Origin: Laetiporus sulphureus 93-53
Lineage: Eukaryota > Basidiomycota > Agaricomycetes > Polyporales > Laetiporaceae
Direction of reading: 5' to 3'
DNA: 64,000 bases
NCBI RefSeq assembly: GCF_001632365.1
Contig: NW_024468520.1
Location: 692,463 to 756,462 of the forward strand
Shown here: positions 41,544-54,102 of the stretch, piece by piece
Numbering within the stretch: position 1 is the stretch's first letter
How the letters are laid out: every line of letters begins with the position of its first letter
Notes under the pieces: generated by a model
What the model was told of the DNA's origin: nothing
The model's database searches: none
The model's input: only the letters and a program-made list of their open reading frames with translations
Program-made: the position numbers and the translations under genes

Positions 41544-41643
41544 NNNNNNNNNNNNNNNNNNNNNNNNNNNNNNNNNNNNNNNNNNNNNNNNNNNNNNNNN
41601 NNNNNNNNNNNNNNNNNNNNNNNNNNNNNNNNNNNNNNNNNNN
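41544..41643. other. Assembly gap (100 N)
   Basis: Exactly 100 ambiguous bases, a standard scaffold gap of unknown true size, 88 bp after the P450 stop codon. Confidence 1.
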
Positions 41644-42164
41644 TCCTCGCCTCACCTTTTGCTCTTGGAAGTCTTAGGTAAATGATATCTGATGCCATCT
41701 TCCTCGCTTAATGCTTAGCGCCCAGTGCTGTGCTTTAATGGATGGTTACTCCAACTCATATGGATCGGAGCATATCACTCTATTAATTACCCGTCTCTCA
41801 CGGCACAAACTTGACAGTACGCAGGTTTACGAATGATCAATGAAATTTATGTCCAGCTCGCCCAACGTATCCTCTCGAATTGCTATGAGGAGTTCAGTTG
41901 AGACGCTCAGCACAGCCATTCCATGGAAGTTTGGAGTCAAGGAGCTTGCGCGATGTCTCAGAGCGTCGGCCACTTCCTCCGACGTCTGACGCAGGCATAC
42001 CTTAGCTATGTCTTCGCGATCCCGTTTGAGGTAAATTCATGAGCATTCCGCCGCATTCTCAGACTAGTAATTTGTGAAGCAATTATAGAACTTCATGACG
42101 AGGGCTCAGGCAGAAAATGGACTCCGTCTGCCGTACACGGCTTTCTAACCATGATGACAGAGGT

Positions 42165-42440
42165 TTGAACGAGACCTTACGGTAGACTTCTGCTCGATTC
42201 TGTCGGTGTTGACTATCCACTCTCATCGTTCCAGCTGGACCTTCCGGCTGCCCTTGGTACGTGGCATTCCTGCCTCACAGACATTGTATCTGGCCGATTT
42301 ATCCTCTCGCCCCAATCCATGTTTTAGCACTACACATCACTATCGCTAAATCCAGTTACTAACTTTGCATTCGTCTCCGGAACTAGTCCGTCAACTCAGA
42401 AAGCGGGGGTACTATATTAGCATCTTCAACGCGAACAGCG
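42165..42440 (+). pseudogene. Cytochrome P450 relic
   Basis: A short decayed copy of the P450 located at 39220-41455. The segment 42168-42270 follows the intact gene at about 40702-40805 base for base in broad outline: an ExxR end (NETLR) before a GTAGAC donor-like site, an intron with the same CTCTCATCGT stretch, then a CTGGAC...CTTGG exon and a GTACGTGGCATTC donor matching GTATGTAGCATTC. A weaker match to the following exon (GYYIS) lies near 42408. Nothing else of the gene is recognisable. It may be the tail of a second P450 partly lost in the assembly gap. Confidence 0.6.
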
Positions 42441-42528
42441 AAGAATATGCGCCACATTTTCGTATCGTACATGGATCGCACAGGACATTGTTCTTCACAC
42501 TGGACGTAGCGACAACGTACCAATTGCT

Positions 42529-43125
42529 TCAGAGAGCCGCACAGGCCTGCTTTATCTCTTCCACCACGGCTTGAAATCTTCGCGCTCCTTCCTCCTCGAG
42601 GATATCACAGTCCCAGCGTTCTCGCGGCGCCGTGTCCGTCTCCAGTTCAGGATCGGCGGCAATCGAGGGGGGCTCCATGGCCCGACCTTGAGGCTTCCTA
42701 TAGAAGCAGAGCCTGGTCCCGAATGCACTGACGGCGTGGAGAACAGGCAGAGGGCAGTTATCTGTAGAGCCAAAACAGTTATGGCCCCAAACTAGTGAGA
42801 TGCAGAATTATGACGGACCACACAGATCCCTGATGCGAGATCGAATCTGTCGGTCGGCAGCCTTGCGCATGGAAGGATATCGAAGGTGCCCGGGTGGCTT
42901 CAGCTCCAGTATGAAGACCGGTTTATCTTCGAACACGACTTCGAACATGAAAACAAGGTCCGCTGCCTCCCATGGCCCCCGCACGTACTGGAAATCAACC
43001 ATAAAATCGGTGTCCGGAGGAAAGAGGGTGTACAGGAGCTTGTTGTAGGGACCGTGGAAGTCGGCCTCGGAAGGGTTGGCAGGGACCTTTTCGAATTGGC
43101 GGACAACTTTGGCTGGCCAAGGCAT
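42529..43125 (-). CDS. Uncharacterised PD-(D/E)XK-like protein
   Basis: Two exons (43125-42822 and 42761-42529) give 178 residues. The core reads DFMVDFQYVRG, then AADLVFMFEVVFEDKPVFI and LELKPP, that is an acidic residue in a predicted strand followed by an ELK in the next strand, the pattern of PD-(D/E)XK nuclease-fold proteins. It continues to HAVSAFGTRLCFYRKP and RWDCDILEEEGARRFQAVV. Similar short proteins recur in Agaricomycete genomes, often without a name. Whether it cuts DNA is not known; the nuclease idea is inference from the motif only. Confidence 0.7.
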
Positions 43126-43958
43126 AGTGGCGGTTCAAAGATGGTCAGGCTTTCCATGAGGGGAAAGGGGACATGTGGCGTGGCCCCCGTACCTTCCTAA
43201 ACGAGACAGGGACCTTCCTTATGAGGCAGGTCTGCTCTTCCTCTCTCTGCATGTCAAGAATTCGCAGTCCGCCGCATCTTCCGTGAATGAAGTATATAAG
43301 GCGCATATATCGTCCCTTCGCATGGGTTCTTGTTCCTTTTTTGCGAGCTCCCTCGAAAGGCTCCATCAATATGCCAAACGGAGTATCCCCTCTTGGTTAG
43401 TCTCATCATCACTTCGGAACACAAACAAGCACATATTGTTGTGCTGATCATCTTGCAGCCTCAGGCGTGCTTGAATTCATTCTTCGGTGGAAAGTACTTA
43501 GTGATTTTTGAGCGTTTTGTTGTCCTTTGGTGAGTTGCCTTTGCCTTTTCAATCCATTCAGCACATGCCGAGCAGATGCTGAAGGCTTATCGGGCGTCGT
43601 CCAAATTTAGGAGACGCAGCACAGCACCTGTGATCAGCGGGCGATTACATCATCCTTGGTGGAGCCGCAGTGGCCACTGTGGCCAGCATATTTCCCCTCT
43701 ACCGCATCTATTCTTTCCTCGGTGACGCGTGTGGTTACGTTGCGCGTCCTCCCGTGGTGTTCTTGGCTGGTGACGCACTGCGACACCAGATCTAGCAAGT
43801 GGAGTTCATTCAACCTATGACGAAGCACAAACGAGCTGCGATATATATGCTTACGGGCTGCTGCTTTTCCAATGATTTCTACCTATTCTCACGACCTCGA
43901 TCTCCTTCGCGAACGTCCACTTTTCAGTCTCCACAAATTTTGACCACCAACTACCATC
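43126..43958. other. Intergenic
   Basis: Divergent region upstream of the PD-(D/E)XK-like gene (-) and the HAM1-like gene (+). A TATATATG near 43841 lies about 115 bp before the HAM1-like start. No coding sequence supported. Confidence 0.45.
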
Positions 43959-46776
43959 ATGTCTCTTCCTCAAGCTTCCAAGGATATCAGTGACCACCCT
44001 AAACCCGGTACTGTCACCGAGCCGGTCAATTACGACAAGAAGAAGGCAGACGTCGATCGCAAGTTGCACTTCTACGGAGTCGTTACTGCCCTTCGCGAGT
44101 CACGTCTACCCACTAACGACCAGATCGATGCTATGCTCGACTATACTCTCGGTCACTCTCCGGTGGACATTGATGCACTATCACCATCTGGTCGTCAACT
44201 CATACTAGACTCGCGCGAGATCGTCGATGGTCTTCGTGCCATTGTACGTCAAAAGAATGCCGATGAGCTTCTTCAGAACTTCGTCTGGCACACCCGTCGA
44301 ACCGTTACCATTCGCGCGAAGAAGGACCCCAACGAGCTCATCCCTGTCGACCAGAACAAAGTCCAGGCAGATACCGACCAGGCTGCACAACATTTGCGCA
44401 CCCTCGCTACGCTCGTGCTCACTAATGCTGAAGTTCGCAAGCTTGTCGGCGACTTTGGTGTGGTTGGACGCGATTTACTCGCGAAGAGTGCGGGGAAGGC
44501 AGCCGAGCTGGCACGTCCAAATGAGGAGCGCCTTCGCCAGGTCGATCAAGCAGGCCCAGATCAAGTCTTCATCTCTGAGGGCGGTCGCCAAGTAGGACCC
44601 GATGAGACTCCCGTGAGTTGAGAACTGTCTCATGACGAATCTAGATCACTGACAAATGTATACAGGTTCCTGAGGTGCCCGTTCCAGCGACCGGCCATCG
44701 CATTGCGCAGGACCCAAGGAACAAAGTCGTTCAGGGTACCTCCATCAAGACCGATCAAGGTGATGAGGTCCGCGGGGACGAGGCAGTGTACGAAGCCCAG
44801 CACAGGAAGAATGAGGCAGTAGGACGTGCATGCCAGGAGGCATATGCACAGAAGGAAGATATTGAACAAAACATTACGGAAAACGAGGGGGCAGACGTTA
44901 GCACGCGCAAGGGCCGTGTAAAGAGTAAAATGGCTGGTATGAGGGTAAGCTTCCCGTCATGCTCAACACAGAAGATTGTCTGACATTGTTGCGTAGGACC
45001 ACATGTTAGGTCGCGTCCCGCAGGAACACAAGGACAAGGCCAATGAGCACGCAACGCGCGTGAAGAACTTCCTCAGTGACGAGTATTTCCCGCCTGAGCG
45101 TCGTGACCAGCTTATTTTCCGTATTAAAAAAGTTATTATCGAGTGCCAGAATCACAAGGATTACCAGGAGAGTATTCGGTGGCTCCTTGACACGGGCGCT
45201 GAGTATGTCAGCCATGGACAAACCATCAACGAGCATGGTGAGTAGCAGTCATGCAGAGTGGTGCTGTCGTGCGGTATATTGACTATTTTCTCCTGCAGGA
45301 AGGGACTCTCATCGGCAGCTTACCTCTGACAGCAACATTCAGCGCGCAACTTATGAGTTTCGCACGCTATTGGAGCGCTTTGCTAATGGTGTAAGCTTGG
45401 ATATTGTCGGCGATGCCATGCGTGCGCTCTACCAGGACTCTCAGAACGATGAGGGTCTGCGTCATTGGTTCCATGATGTCAATGAATACGTTCGCGAGGT
45501 GAGTTCCTATCAGATTATCGACAAGCAGGGCATATTGCTAGAAATACGTCCATCAGTGCCTAATGTCTCCAGGATACGTCCTTGACGACCAGTGTAACGA
45601 GCATGCAAATGAACTACGTGAAGTCGGCCGCGCGTACTACGACAACAAGTACAAGGGCCATTTCGACAACCTCTGGAACAGCCTCGCAGATTGGTTCAGA
45701 GGTTGGGCGGATGATCCGCTCAATCGCCGCTTCGGCCAGGATTGGGCACGCCTCACGAAAGACTTGCTGTTTGACAGCGAGGGCAGCCTCAAGTACAAGC
45801 CCGAGTTGTGGAAGGACATTCGTAACGTCGTCGTACCGAATCTCGTGGAGAACATTGGTTACATTCCGATCCCGAGGATCGAGTATACGGACGACAGTCT
45901 CGATCTCGTTCTGGAGAACCTTGCTTTGAGCGGCAAAAACGTGTTCCCCAACATAATTAGCTTGGACGTGAGGAACTTCATGAAGTTCAGCCCATACAAT
46001 GTCATTGGGTGAGCACGATTGTGTGTACGGCATTTATTCAATGAGTCGCTAATTTGACGGCTCACAGTGATGAGCAACATCACGAGTTCACGCTCACGTT
46101 AGGCCAAATCCAGGCCGACCTGCGCGATGTCGCATTCTACTACCACAAGAAGACTGGCATGCCGAAGATGTCGGATTCTGGTCTCGCCGATCTCCTTCTC
46201 GGAGGCACTGGCCTCACCATCACCGCACACCTCGCGACTGCACATGACCCGGCCTCGGTGTTCGCCGTCAAGGACGTGCAAGTAAAGGTCCACACACTCA
46301 AATTCGCTGTACGCGACTCGAAGCACGACGTGCTATACAAGACGCTCGCGCCTCTGGCCACTAGCCTCGTCAAAAAGCAGCTACAAAAGGCGCTCGGTGG
46401 GGCCGTACGCACGGCGCTCGAGTACCTCGACGGCGAGCTTGTTGCAGTCCGCGACGAGATGCGTGAGGCGAAGGCGGGCGACGGTAGTCGTACCGAGGCG
46501 CTCAAGCAACATCTCGCGGCGAAGAAGGATGCAGCTCAGGACAAGACGGAGGAGACGAAGCAGAAAACGGGACAGTTCAAGGTCGTCGCGCAGCCAGGCA
46601 ATGAGCTCTTGCCCGACAAGGGACACTCTGATGGCTGGATTAAGCGTGCCGCAGAGCGCGTTGGTGCCGCGAAGAGCGGTGAGGAGTGGCGGAGCGATGC
46701 GTAAGTGCTCTCGCTTCCGCTAAACGACGAAGTTGCTCACGGCTATGCGTTTACTTGCAGGTATAGCGTCGTCTAA
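43959..46776 (+). CDS. HAM1-like (DUF4449) protein
   Basis: Seven exons (43959-44612, 44666-44944, 44997-45237, 45299-45498, 45557-46008, 46068-46700, 46761-46776) give 824 residues with exact phase; the last exon is 16 nt and encodes YSVV plus stop. The N-terminal half contains helices typical of HAM1 N-domain proteins (KKKADVDRKLHFYGVVTALR). The C-terminal half has DLLFDSEGSLKYKPELWKD, PIPRIEYTDDSLDLVLENLA and FVFAVKD-type strands of the elongated lipid-binding-like fold described for DUF4449. A charged KTEETKQKTG stretch and an amphipathic tail end the protein. Widely conserved in fungi; precise role unclear. Confidence 0.85.
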
Positions 46777-47315
46777 GGTCCCCTGCGTGTTGATGAATCG
46801 AACATGAGCTTCTGTTTGTATCATGAAATGTCCGTCCCTCAGTTCTGTAGCTTGAGTAAATATGTAGCAATAGGATACCATTTCTTTGAGTGCAACTTAG
46901 TAGTGTTTCACTCGTGCAATGAGATCGATGAATACTCTCTAAATCACTATGGTTGGGACGATTGTAGTCCTTGCTCAGCATCGAGATGGTCGTAAGATCT
47001 GGCAAAGTGCCGACGAATGCTGTGGCTTTGACGTCCATCCACATGGTAACAAACGATGAAATGTCTCCCGGATATCCAAAATACAGTCCTTAGGCGAGTA
47101 CGTACAAGGAAAAGATACATTGTGCGCCATACACGTGGATAGGTAGGTAGTCCCTGGCCGGATTTCTATGCGGCCTCCATGTCCTCTCGACGGAAAATGT
47201 ATTACATATGACAGGCATCCCGTTCAGGGGAAGGTCAACCGTTTAACACCTGCTGGGATTGCTCCTCGAATATTGTTGGAGGGGCTTCCACCCACGCCTG
47301 CGGAGAGTACCCAGG
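46777..47315. other. Convergent 3' region
   Basis: 540 bp between the ends of the HAM1-like gene (+) and the sphingomyelinase gene (-). Presumably both 3' UTRs; no gene seen. Confidence 0.55.
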
Positions 47316-50113
47316 TCAGCGCATGTTAACCAGGGCGATGACGAGACGTACGAGGTGCTCAGGTGCGGTCTTAGCCAAACTCTTGAGGATATGCCCGATG
47401 CCATGTCCTTCGCAGGATTGCATCTGCGCTCCGACAAAGCGCCCGTTGCCATCCGGGAGGTGGAACACCGGTCCTGACACCTTACCCTATCGCACCATCC
47501 AGGCAACCAATCAGCACCCCGACTCAGCACACGCACACAAACCAGAGTACTCACACAGACGTCCGACCTTAACGTGCGCATCTCGCACAGCGTGCCCTCC
47601 TTGCACGCGCCCTCGCACGAGCCCCACACAAACTCGCGCCCGCGCGGCTTGTGCGCGATGTACATCTGGAACGCGCGGTCGTTCGTACGGAAGACTTCCG
47701 TGAGGTCGTGCCAGAATGCCGGGTTGAGCGGCGCGTCCGGGCGGTCGGAGAAGGAGGGAACCAGGGGACCGTAGGTCTCGCGGGCGCTGTAAAGGAGATG
47801 CCATTTGGCTGAAGAGGTGTGTGCGGTGAGTAAACTTGATGCCAGGTAAGGCTAGTGTAAGACGTACGATGCAGTTGATGCTCGGGGTCGAAAATACTAG
47901 CTGAAAAGCGCGCTCAATATCAGCGCTAACCCCCAATACTCACTGGATCGCTGCACATACTGTAGTACGTTTTCGCATCCATGATCTCGAACGTGTCTGG
48001 GTCAACATCGTACACTTTGAACGCCGGATTGCCGCCTGCGCCATGCACTCAGTATCCAATCCTGCTATCGGCACAGAAGCGAAGATCGATACGCACTCAT
48101 AGGCGTCATAGCAGGCCCAATCATCGCCACACCGATCGCGTTCGCGGCCGTCCGCTCACTGTAGTTCGAGTACCCTATCGCGAATTCGTCCTACGCAAGG
48201 CACCCATGAACATGTGCCAATAGTGGCGAACATCAGAAGGTCGAACATACCGCGTGGGTATGCCCATAGAACTGCCCCACAATCGTGTTCTTGTACCGCT
48301 GGAGCACCTGGTCGAAATACACCGACTGTACGCGCAGGGCGAGGCATTAACAACTGATCAACACGTAAGACTCATCTCAGCTTACTTGGTCACGCATGAC
48401 ATCCCCTCTGCCTGGCGGCATGTGTGCGATGATCCATGCGCGCTCGCCCGCGTCCTCCGCCGCCTGCAGCTCCTCGACGAGGAAAGCGAGAATGCCGTTC
48501 GGGTCGGGCCTGCAGGGATCGAGCTGAGGTCGATCAGTGGGCATGAGGTGCGCGGACATACTGATGTTCATCGCTGTCGTACAGCCAGAAACTGACGAGA
48601 AAAAAATCGTTAAAACTGGCGGTTGAAGCAATCGTAGCGAGCAGCGCACTTCTGCTTGTACCAGTACTGCGTGTTAACCGAGATGATCCTATACAGAGCC
48701 GGATTCAGCATATATGCGCGTTCATTCGAGACTGGTGTCTTGCGCACCTGAGGTCCATGCTCGGCGCTACTGTCGAGTAGCTCCCGGAGTAATGTCGGAT
48801 TTGTTCCGTGGCATTCGGGCCGATCCATTGCTACGCGTCCGTCCATCAACGAGAGGCGGAGGATGAAGCAGAAGGGATGCTCACACTCCAGCCAGCGCGT
48901 TGTGCGTTGAACACCCATTCGGCGGTGATCTCGTGCTCGGTCGTGTTCCGCGGGAAGCTGTTCGTCGGCGCGGACTCACTGCATGGCGCGTGGGTGGATG
49001 AGTAGCGAGCGAAGCGCATACATGATGTACATACTGGTTTCCTATACGCGAATGAGTGCGTTTGAGGACAATATGTGATGAAGGAACAGACTTACCTAGC
49101 GCGGGGAAGAGCGGCGCGCTGAGCTTCGTTGCCATCTGGTCGCTGAACACCTGCATGTCGCGCGAGACTCCGCTGCGTTACAAACTCAATACCCCCTTCT
49201 CGTAGCATGTAGCAAATAAGGCGACTCACTTCTCATCCACATCCCACACTGCGTCTACACTCCACCCATTTCCAGAGCCCACATCAGCTCACGCACATAA
49301 TCAAATGCTCAGCACCCACGATCGATCACATCCCCGGTGAAGATCGAGAACTTCGCGCCTGCGCCAAAGTTTTCCGCGGCGTCGAGCATGGTGTCTGCAA
49401 GCACGCCCGGCGCATCGCACGTCCGCATACCGAACGGCAGCGCAGGGAGCTTGATGTGGGAAGGCGGTTCAGGGCCGAAAGTGCGGCAACAGAGGGGTTT
49501 GGTGCACTTCGATTCCGAATTCACCTGCAAGCGCGTGCGTCAGCTCAACATACCCACCCAATACCCTGGTATCCCTCCACCCACCTCATACTGCCGATCG
49601 ATATGCATATCACTGAAATGCATCACGCGGAACGGCGGCCTGCCTCGCGAGACGAACTCCTTCGGGTGCTCCGGGGCGGGCTTGGGAAACGGAACGTCGT
49701 ACGAATTCACGGGAGGCGGAGCGCACATGCCGAAGACGGCCTCGCAGAACTTGGTCGCAGTCTGCCTGCCGAGCGTGAAGTGGCGGAGGTCGTGCGCGAG
49801 GATGGGACCTTGCGTGCGGATCGCGCCCTCGCACACGTCGGAGTCTTCGATCTGGACTTAGGGTGAGCGGGAAGGTGAGATGTGTGCGGTGAGGTGGGGT
49901 GCGCACCTTCATGTCGATGCAGGCTGCAGTGATGGTCTGCACGAATCGTTCGTCGCCGAGGGCGGCAAGGGTCTTGAACGTCGGGAGGGCGGCATGGCAC
50001 GTCCCGCAATCTCTCACAGTCGCGAGGGCCCGTTCCACTTGGTCCACCAGCCCGCACGCAACCAGAGATGGCAAGACGAGCGCAGTAAGCACAGAAGCAC
50101 GGGTCCAAGCCAT
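47316..50113 (-). CDS. Secreted acid sphingomyelinase-like phosphodiesterase
   Basis: Hydrolyses sphingomyelin-like phosphodiesters. Seventeen exons from ATG 50113 to TGA 47316 give 616 residues. A signal peptide (MAWTRASVLTALVLPSLVAC) leads into a saposin-B domain with paired cysteines (CGTCHAALPTF, CIDMKIEDSDVCEG, FCEAVFGMC). All metallophosphatase metal ligands are present: FSDMHIDRQY, FTGDVIDHAVW, LGNHES, IIAHMPPG and FYGHTHA. The Asn-His of LGNHES comes from a 7-nt exon (49041-49035). N-glycosylation sites (NTT, NAT, NYS) fit secretion. The last exon (47473-47316) depends on a weak GTACTC donor at 47550; an alternative frame would change the final 50 residues. Confidence 0.92.
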
Positions 50114-52167
50114 CGTGCAGTTGCTAGCGGTCGAAGTCTCAGCCAAGCAGGGCGCCCAGTACTTGACACTTGTTCAGAGCGGCCGGCGGTGCACGTACCG
50201 CTATCTCGTTGGCAACAACAGCCCCGATGTTGTGCGCAGTGATGGTGGCAGCCAGGCAACGGCGAGTGAGCGATCTATCGAGAATGAGACATGCTTTTCG
50301 GGTGAATTGTTAGCAGGATCATGGCGTCTGGTGCAGAGCCGCAGTCGCGTCGTGGGGCGCCGTAACTGGAGTGTTTCCCAGGTCGCCCTCCGAGAGTATT
50401 TCCCTCATTGGCTGCGATAGTGCGATCTCTCACAGTCCCATATATCCGAGGGAAAGTTCTCCTCGGAGATGAGTTCGAAGGGCTTGGGATTGATCCGAGT
50501 CGAGGCGGTTTGCAAGCCTGCGTGGACGCCGCGGATTCCATCTCGAGAGGATTTCTGTCCGAGCTTCAGGAGTTCTAGTCATCAAGCAGCACCAGACGAG
50601 CTACAGCCACATTACCGCCAGCTTCGTCGACCAAAGTGGCCGCATCTGGGTTAGCCCCCATGACTTGTCCTCGGCACCTTACAACCACTCATTGCTTTCG
50701 AATGGCGACTATCTTGATGACTGGCGTTTGAATTGTAATGATCAAATGTATCCTTTGGGAAGTCGAGCGAATCCCAGATTTCAATACTTTAACCGCAGCT
50801 ACTTCGTTGGCTACTCACGATGCCACCCAACTCCGCTTTTGGATCATATCCGGGTATGCCCGACGAAGTGCATTCCTTCGGCGTCTCTGCCGTTTGTCAA
50901 CATCCCGCAGGATACCGAAATTTACCGAGTTCCAAAGGTAGATTGTTCATAGAATCATTGCACTCTTCTTACTGGCACGCAGGGAGTCAGGCCTAGTCAG
51001 GACTGAGGAACGGGTACGATATTGTCCGAGGTGGAAGATCGCTGAGACCTGGAGCGCGCAGGCCTTGTCAACAGCGATGTCTATGCGTTCGTGAAGACAT
51101 CAAACAAAGGTTTGAACGGTTTCTTATACGGGTCGCGGAAGCGGAACAGGACTCTGAACCAGTAAGTTCTGAGTGGCAGTGACCACGCACAGGGACAATC
51201 TGTACCTCCGTTTTGTCAGAGAATGCAATTTTTGTCGTGGTGCTGGCAGTTCCCTCCCCTCGGATTGCAGTTCGGTTGCAACTAAATTCTCGCTGTTCCT
51301 AGACATTTCGAAGACTTATCCGATACTGCACCAAAAACGGAGCCTCGGAAGCTTGGACGCACCGACGAACGTTTCGATTTCCAGAACGGTCGCGGCGACA
51401 TGATCACCACAGTTTAGTAGCCGGGACTACCATAAGAGCTCATAAGAGACGTTTCCTGAATTATTGAAATTCGTGATACGGTTTTTAATCTGATGATGAC
51501 ACCAATGGAAGATCAGCGTCGATGCAACGGTCCTTTCCTTCTCCGGCCCGGTATCGAAATGGTCGTGTTGCGAAGATGGATCCGCTCACCGCGTTTATCG
51601 ACAATTCTAAGGAAATCTACCCCATAGAACTGTTTTCCTGGTGTAGTGCGGCGATAATATGAGTGCGTACAGATAGGTGCTCCATGACGAACTTGCGTTG
51701 CAACTCACCATATCAGCTCAAAGTTCATCGTGACTCTGCCTCATGCCTACAAACCTTGTTCATATTATCCCCGGTCAGCTCGCAATGGCAGAGACAGGTC
51801 GGTACTGAGTCCTCAGCCCCGTTTCACCTGTCTGTTTCTGATTATGTACTTGTGAAGACAGGTCTCGGCCATCCGTGCATCTTTTACTCAATCGCCCGCA
51901 TAATAGCTTGGCTGTCACGGCATGTGCAAGATGGGATTCTCATAGTATGACTCCTTCCTTTATTTGATGCTCCAATGCCCGGTCGACCTTTGCTACCGAC
52001 ACAGGGACTTCCCAGTTTATGTAGCCTCTATTCGGCGATTATCCGCATGTTCGAGGCTGGCATCACAGCTTCACCGTTAACAGTGGAATGGCCACCGTGT
52101 GTTCAAACGACGCGAGTCTGCTATTTGTAGAAATGGATCTTTGTGCCGACGAGATCCGACCCACGTC
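50114..52167. other. Gene-free region, about 2 kb
   Basis: Several open stretches exist (for example near 50665-50950 and 51173-51400) but none shows a family motif or consistent introns. Possibly decayed sequence. Confidence 0.4.
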
Positions 52168-52175
52168 CTATAAAT
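52168..52175 (+). promoter_or_regulatory. TATA box of the terpene synthase gene
   Basis: CTATAAAT about 55 bp upstream of the proposed start at 52228. Confidence 0.45.
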
Positions 52176-52227
52176 TGCAAGGGCATCCTTCACTCAGCCA
52201 AAGCCAAGAGACCGTTCTCAACCCATC

Positions 52228-53451
52228 ATGTCTATTACCTGCGAAATCCAACAGTATGCGCTCAAGTTAACGTGCCGAGCTTGCACTGGCTCCCCCCTCT
52301 TCAGCTCAGATATGAACTCGCATTCATGCTCCAGCGAAGCTCTATACAAGGTCAGCGTGATAGCTCAGATCTGACATTGTTGGATATGGCTGAAACCCAT
52401 GTCGTTGACCTCGCCAGATCATAGTCGCTACATCTCAGAAGGCCATCGTCGATCTCTTAAACAAGCTCGGAGTTCACTTCCCCGAATATAGTCGCGATCT
52501 TGAGCTCGAGGCCCACGTAAAGGCAGTCGTGCGACAATGGGAGCAAGGAAACATCATGGAACCGCTTGCTGCCAGTGCCCTCGTTCTCACCACGACCGCC
52601 TACAGCCATATCGCAAGTCTTGAAACCAAGCTACAGATCACCCTCTTCACGATCTTGATCGGCGCATTGGACGACCCGTCCGTCTTCGAGTCCCTGCCCT
52701 CGCGCGATTTCCATCGTCTCATGTGCGGCGGAACCGTCCGGAAAGAGGAGTCAGTTCTTGGTGCATTCGCTGAGCTTCTCTCCGATATGTGGGCACATTA
52801 TCCCCTGTTCACAGCCAATACAATTTTCACATCTGCACTCCGCTTCATCAACGCGTCCATCGCGGAGAACGACTTCGCACAAGCGTCGCTGGGATCGTGT
52901 ACGCTTCCGTTCGTGGAGTACAAGCGGAGCATGAGTGCGACCACAGAAGCATACGCCTGTTTTATATGGGACAAAACGAGCTTTCCTGACGTCAATGCAT
53001 ACATTGAAGCCATTCCGTGAGTTGTCATCGCCCCCAAAACTGCTATATGTGCCAACAACATTTTTCCGTTAGTGATATAATGCTCTACGTGAGCTATGTC
53101 AAGTGAATTGCGTTCAGCCAGAGTTCTGCGAAGTTGTGGTACTGATTATTTCCGACTTTCAGTGACATACTCTCTTTCTACAAGGAGGAGCTAGCAGGCG
53201 AGACGAGAAATTATATCCATGAACGAGCTTCTGCGACCGGCAAGACGACGGAAGAAACTCTCGCCGACGTCGTTTGTGACGTGGCTGATGCCGTCAAGCG
53301 CATCCACGACATCCTGGGTAAAGGGCCAGCCAGGGACGCCTGGGAGAATTTTGCGGCCGGATACATCACAGTACATACTCGTAGTCCACGGTACCGCTTG
53401 CAGGAAGTCATTGGAGAAAAGTATTTACTGGACATAAATACCTGCTGTTGA
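52228..53451 (+). CDS. TRI5-type (trichodiene-synthase family) sesquiterpene synthase
   Basis: Predicted class I terpene cyclase acting on farnesyl diphosphate. Exons: 52228-52253, 52305-52350, 52439-53016, 53073-53102 and 53163-53451, 322 residues. The all-helical TRI5 pattern is clear: AIVDLLNKLGVHFPEYSRDL, IGALDDPSVFESLPSRDF with the first acidic motif, then the NSE-type metal site NDILSFYKEELAGE, and RSPRYRL as the terminal Arg-Tyr pair. A 30-nt exon (DIMLYVSYV plus the Asn codon) supplies the first NSE residue. The N-terminal two exons are less certain; 52312 is an alternative start. Product unknown. Confidence 0.88.
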
Positions 53452-54102
53452 AGTTGAAGACGGGGTATTATTGGGTTTATATCTTTGATGTCATAGGTTA
53501 TCGTACTTTTGAATATTGCCTGGACGCTTGCGTTTTGTCGGTCGATGAATGCGGCATGTCTTATGGGCTAAGTAATGGATTAGACTATTCATGACGGAAT
53601 TGCAGCGCTTTCTGGCAGCTGCTTGCGGCATAAAGATCCCAAATTCGATCATCGTGCGTTGAGCAGGGCTTCGTCGTTTTTTTTAGTTCCTTTGAGCAGC
53701 AGACAACTGTCATAGCCACGTAGCCAACTGGAAGAGTATCCTAGGGTCCAATGTTCACCCTCAGTACTGGACGCTTTCAAAATCGCGCTGTCAGGTTCGA
53801 GATGAGTCCTCAGGCTCAACCACGCCCGGGCCGAATCTGGATTTTTATCCCGATTTTGACCAGATCGCCAGTTGATGCACAACTGATACTTGGGGGTGTT
53901 GGCGCTGCATCCGCCACGCCCTGTCCGAATGATCCCCGATGAGATGCAAAGACAGTTGCAGTCACACATGAGGATGAGAGTTGGTGGGAGGGCAATAGGA
54001 GTATTCATGCAAGAAGTGGACTAAAATATATTACAAATGGTATTGTTTACAGACAGACACATCGCATGGACCACTACTCACCCACAAGTTCTTCCTCCGA
54101 GC
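53452..54102. other. Unassigned boundary sequence
   Basis: 650 bp between the last host gene and the transposon nest. No motif or repeat identified. Confidence 0.4.

Noticed and set aside
41830..42080. Minus-strand coding-like stretch (VADALRHRASSLTPNFHG)
   Set aside because: Short, no start, no splice partner, next to an assembly gap; not enough to call.
50665..50952. Plus-strand 95-residue frame between sphingomyelinase and terpene synthase
   Set aside because: Has an ATG but no motif, no intron pattern and no clear promoter; likely chance or decayed sequence.
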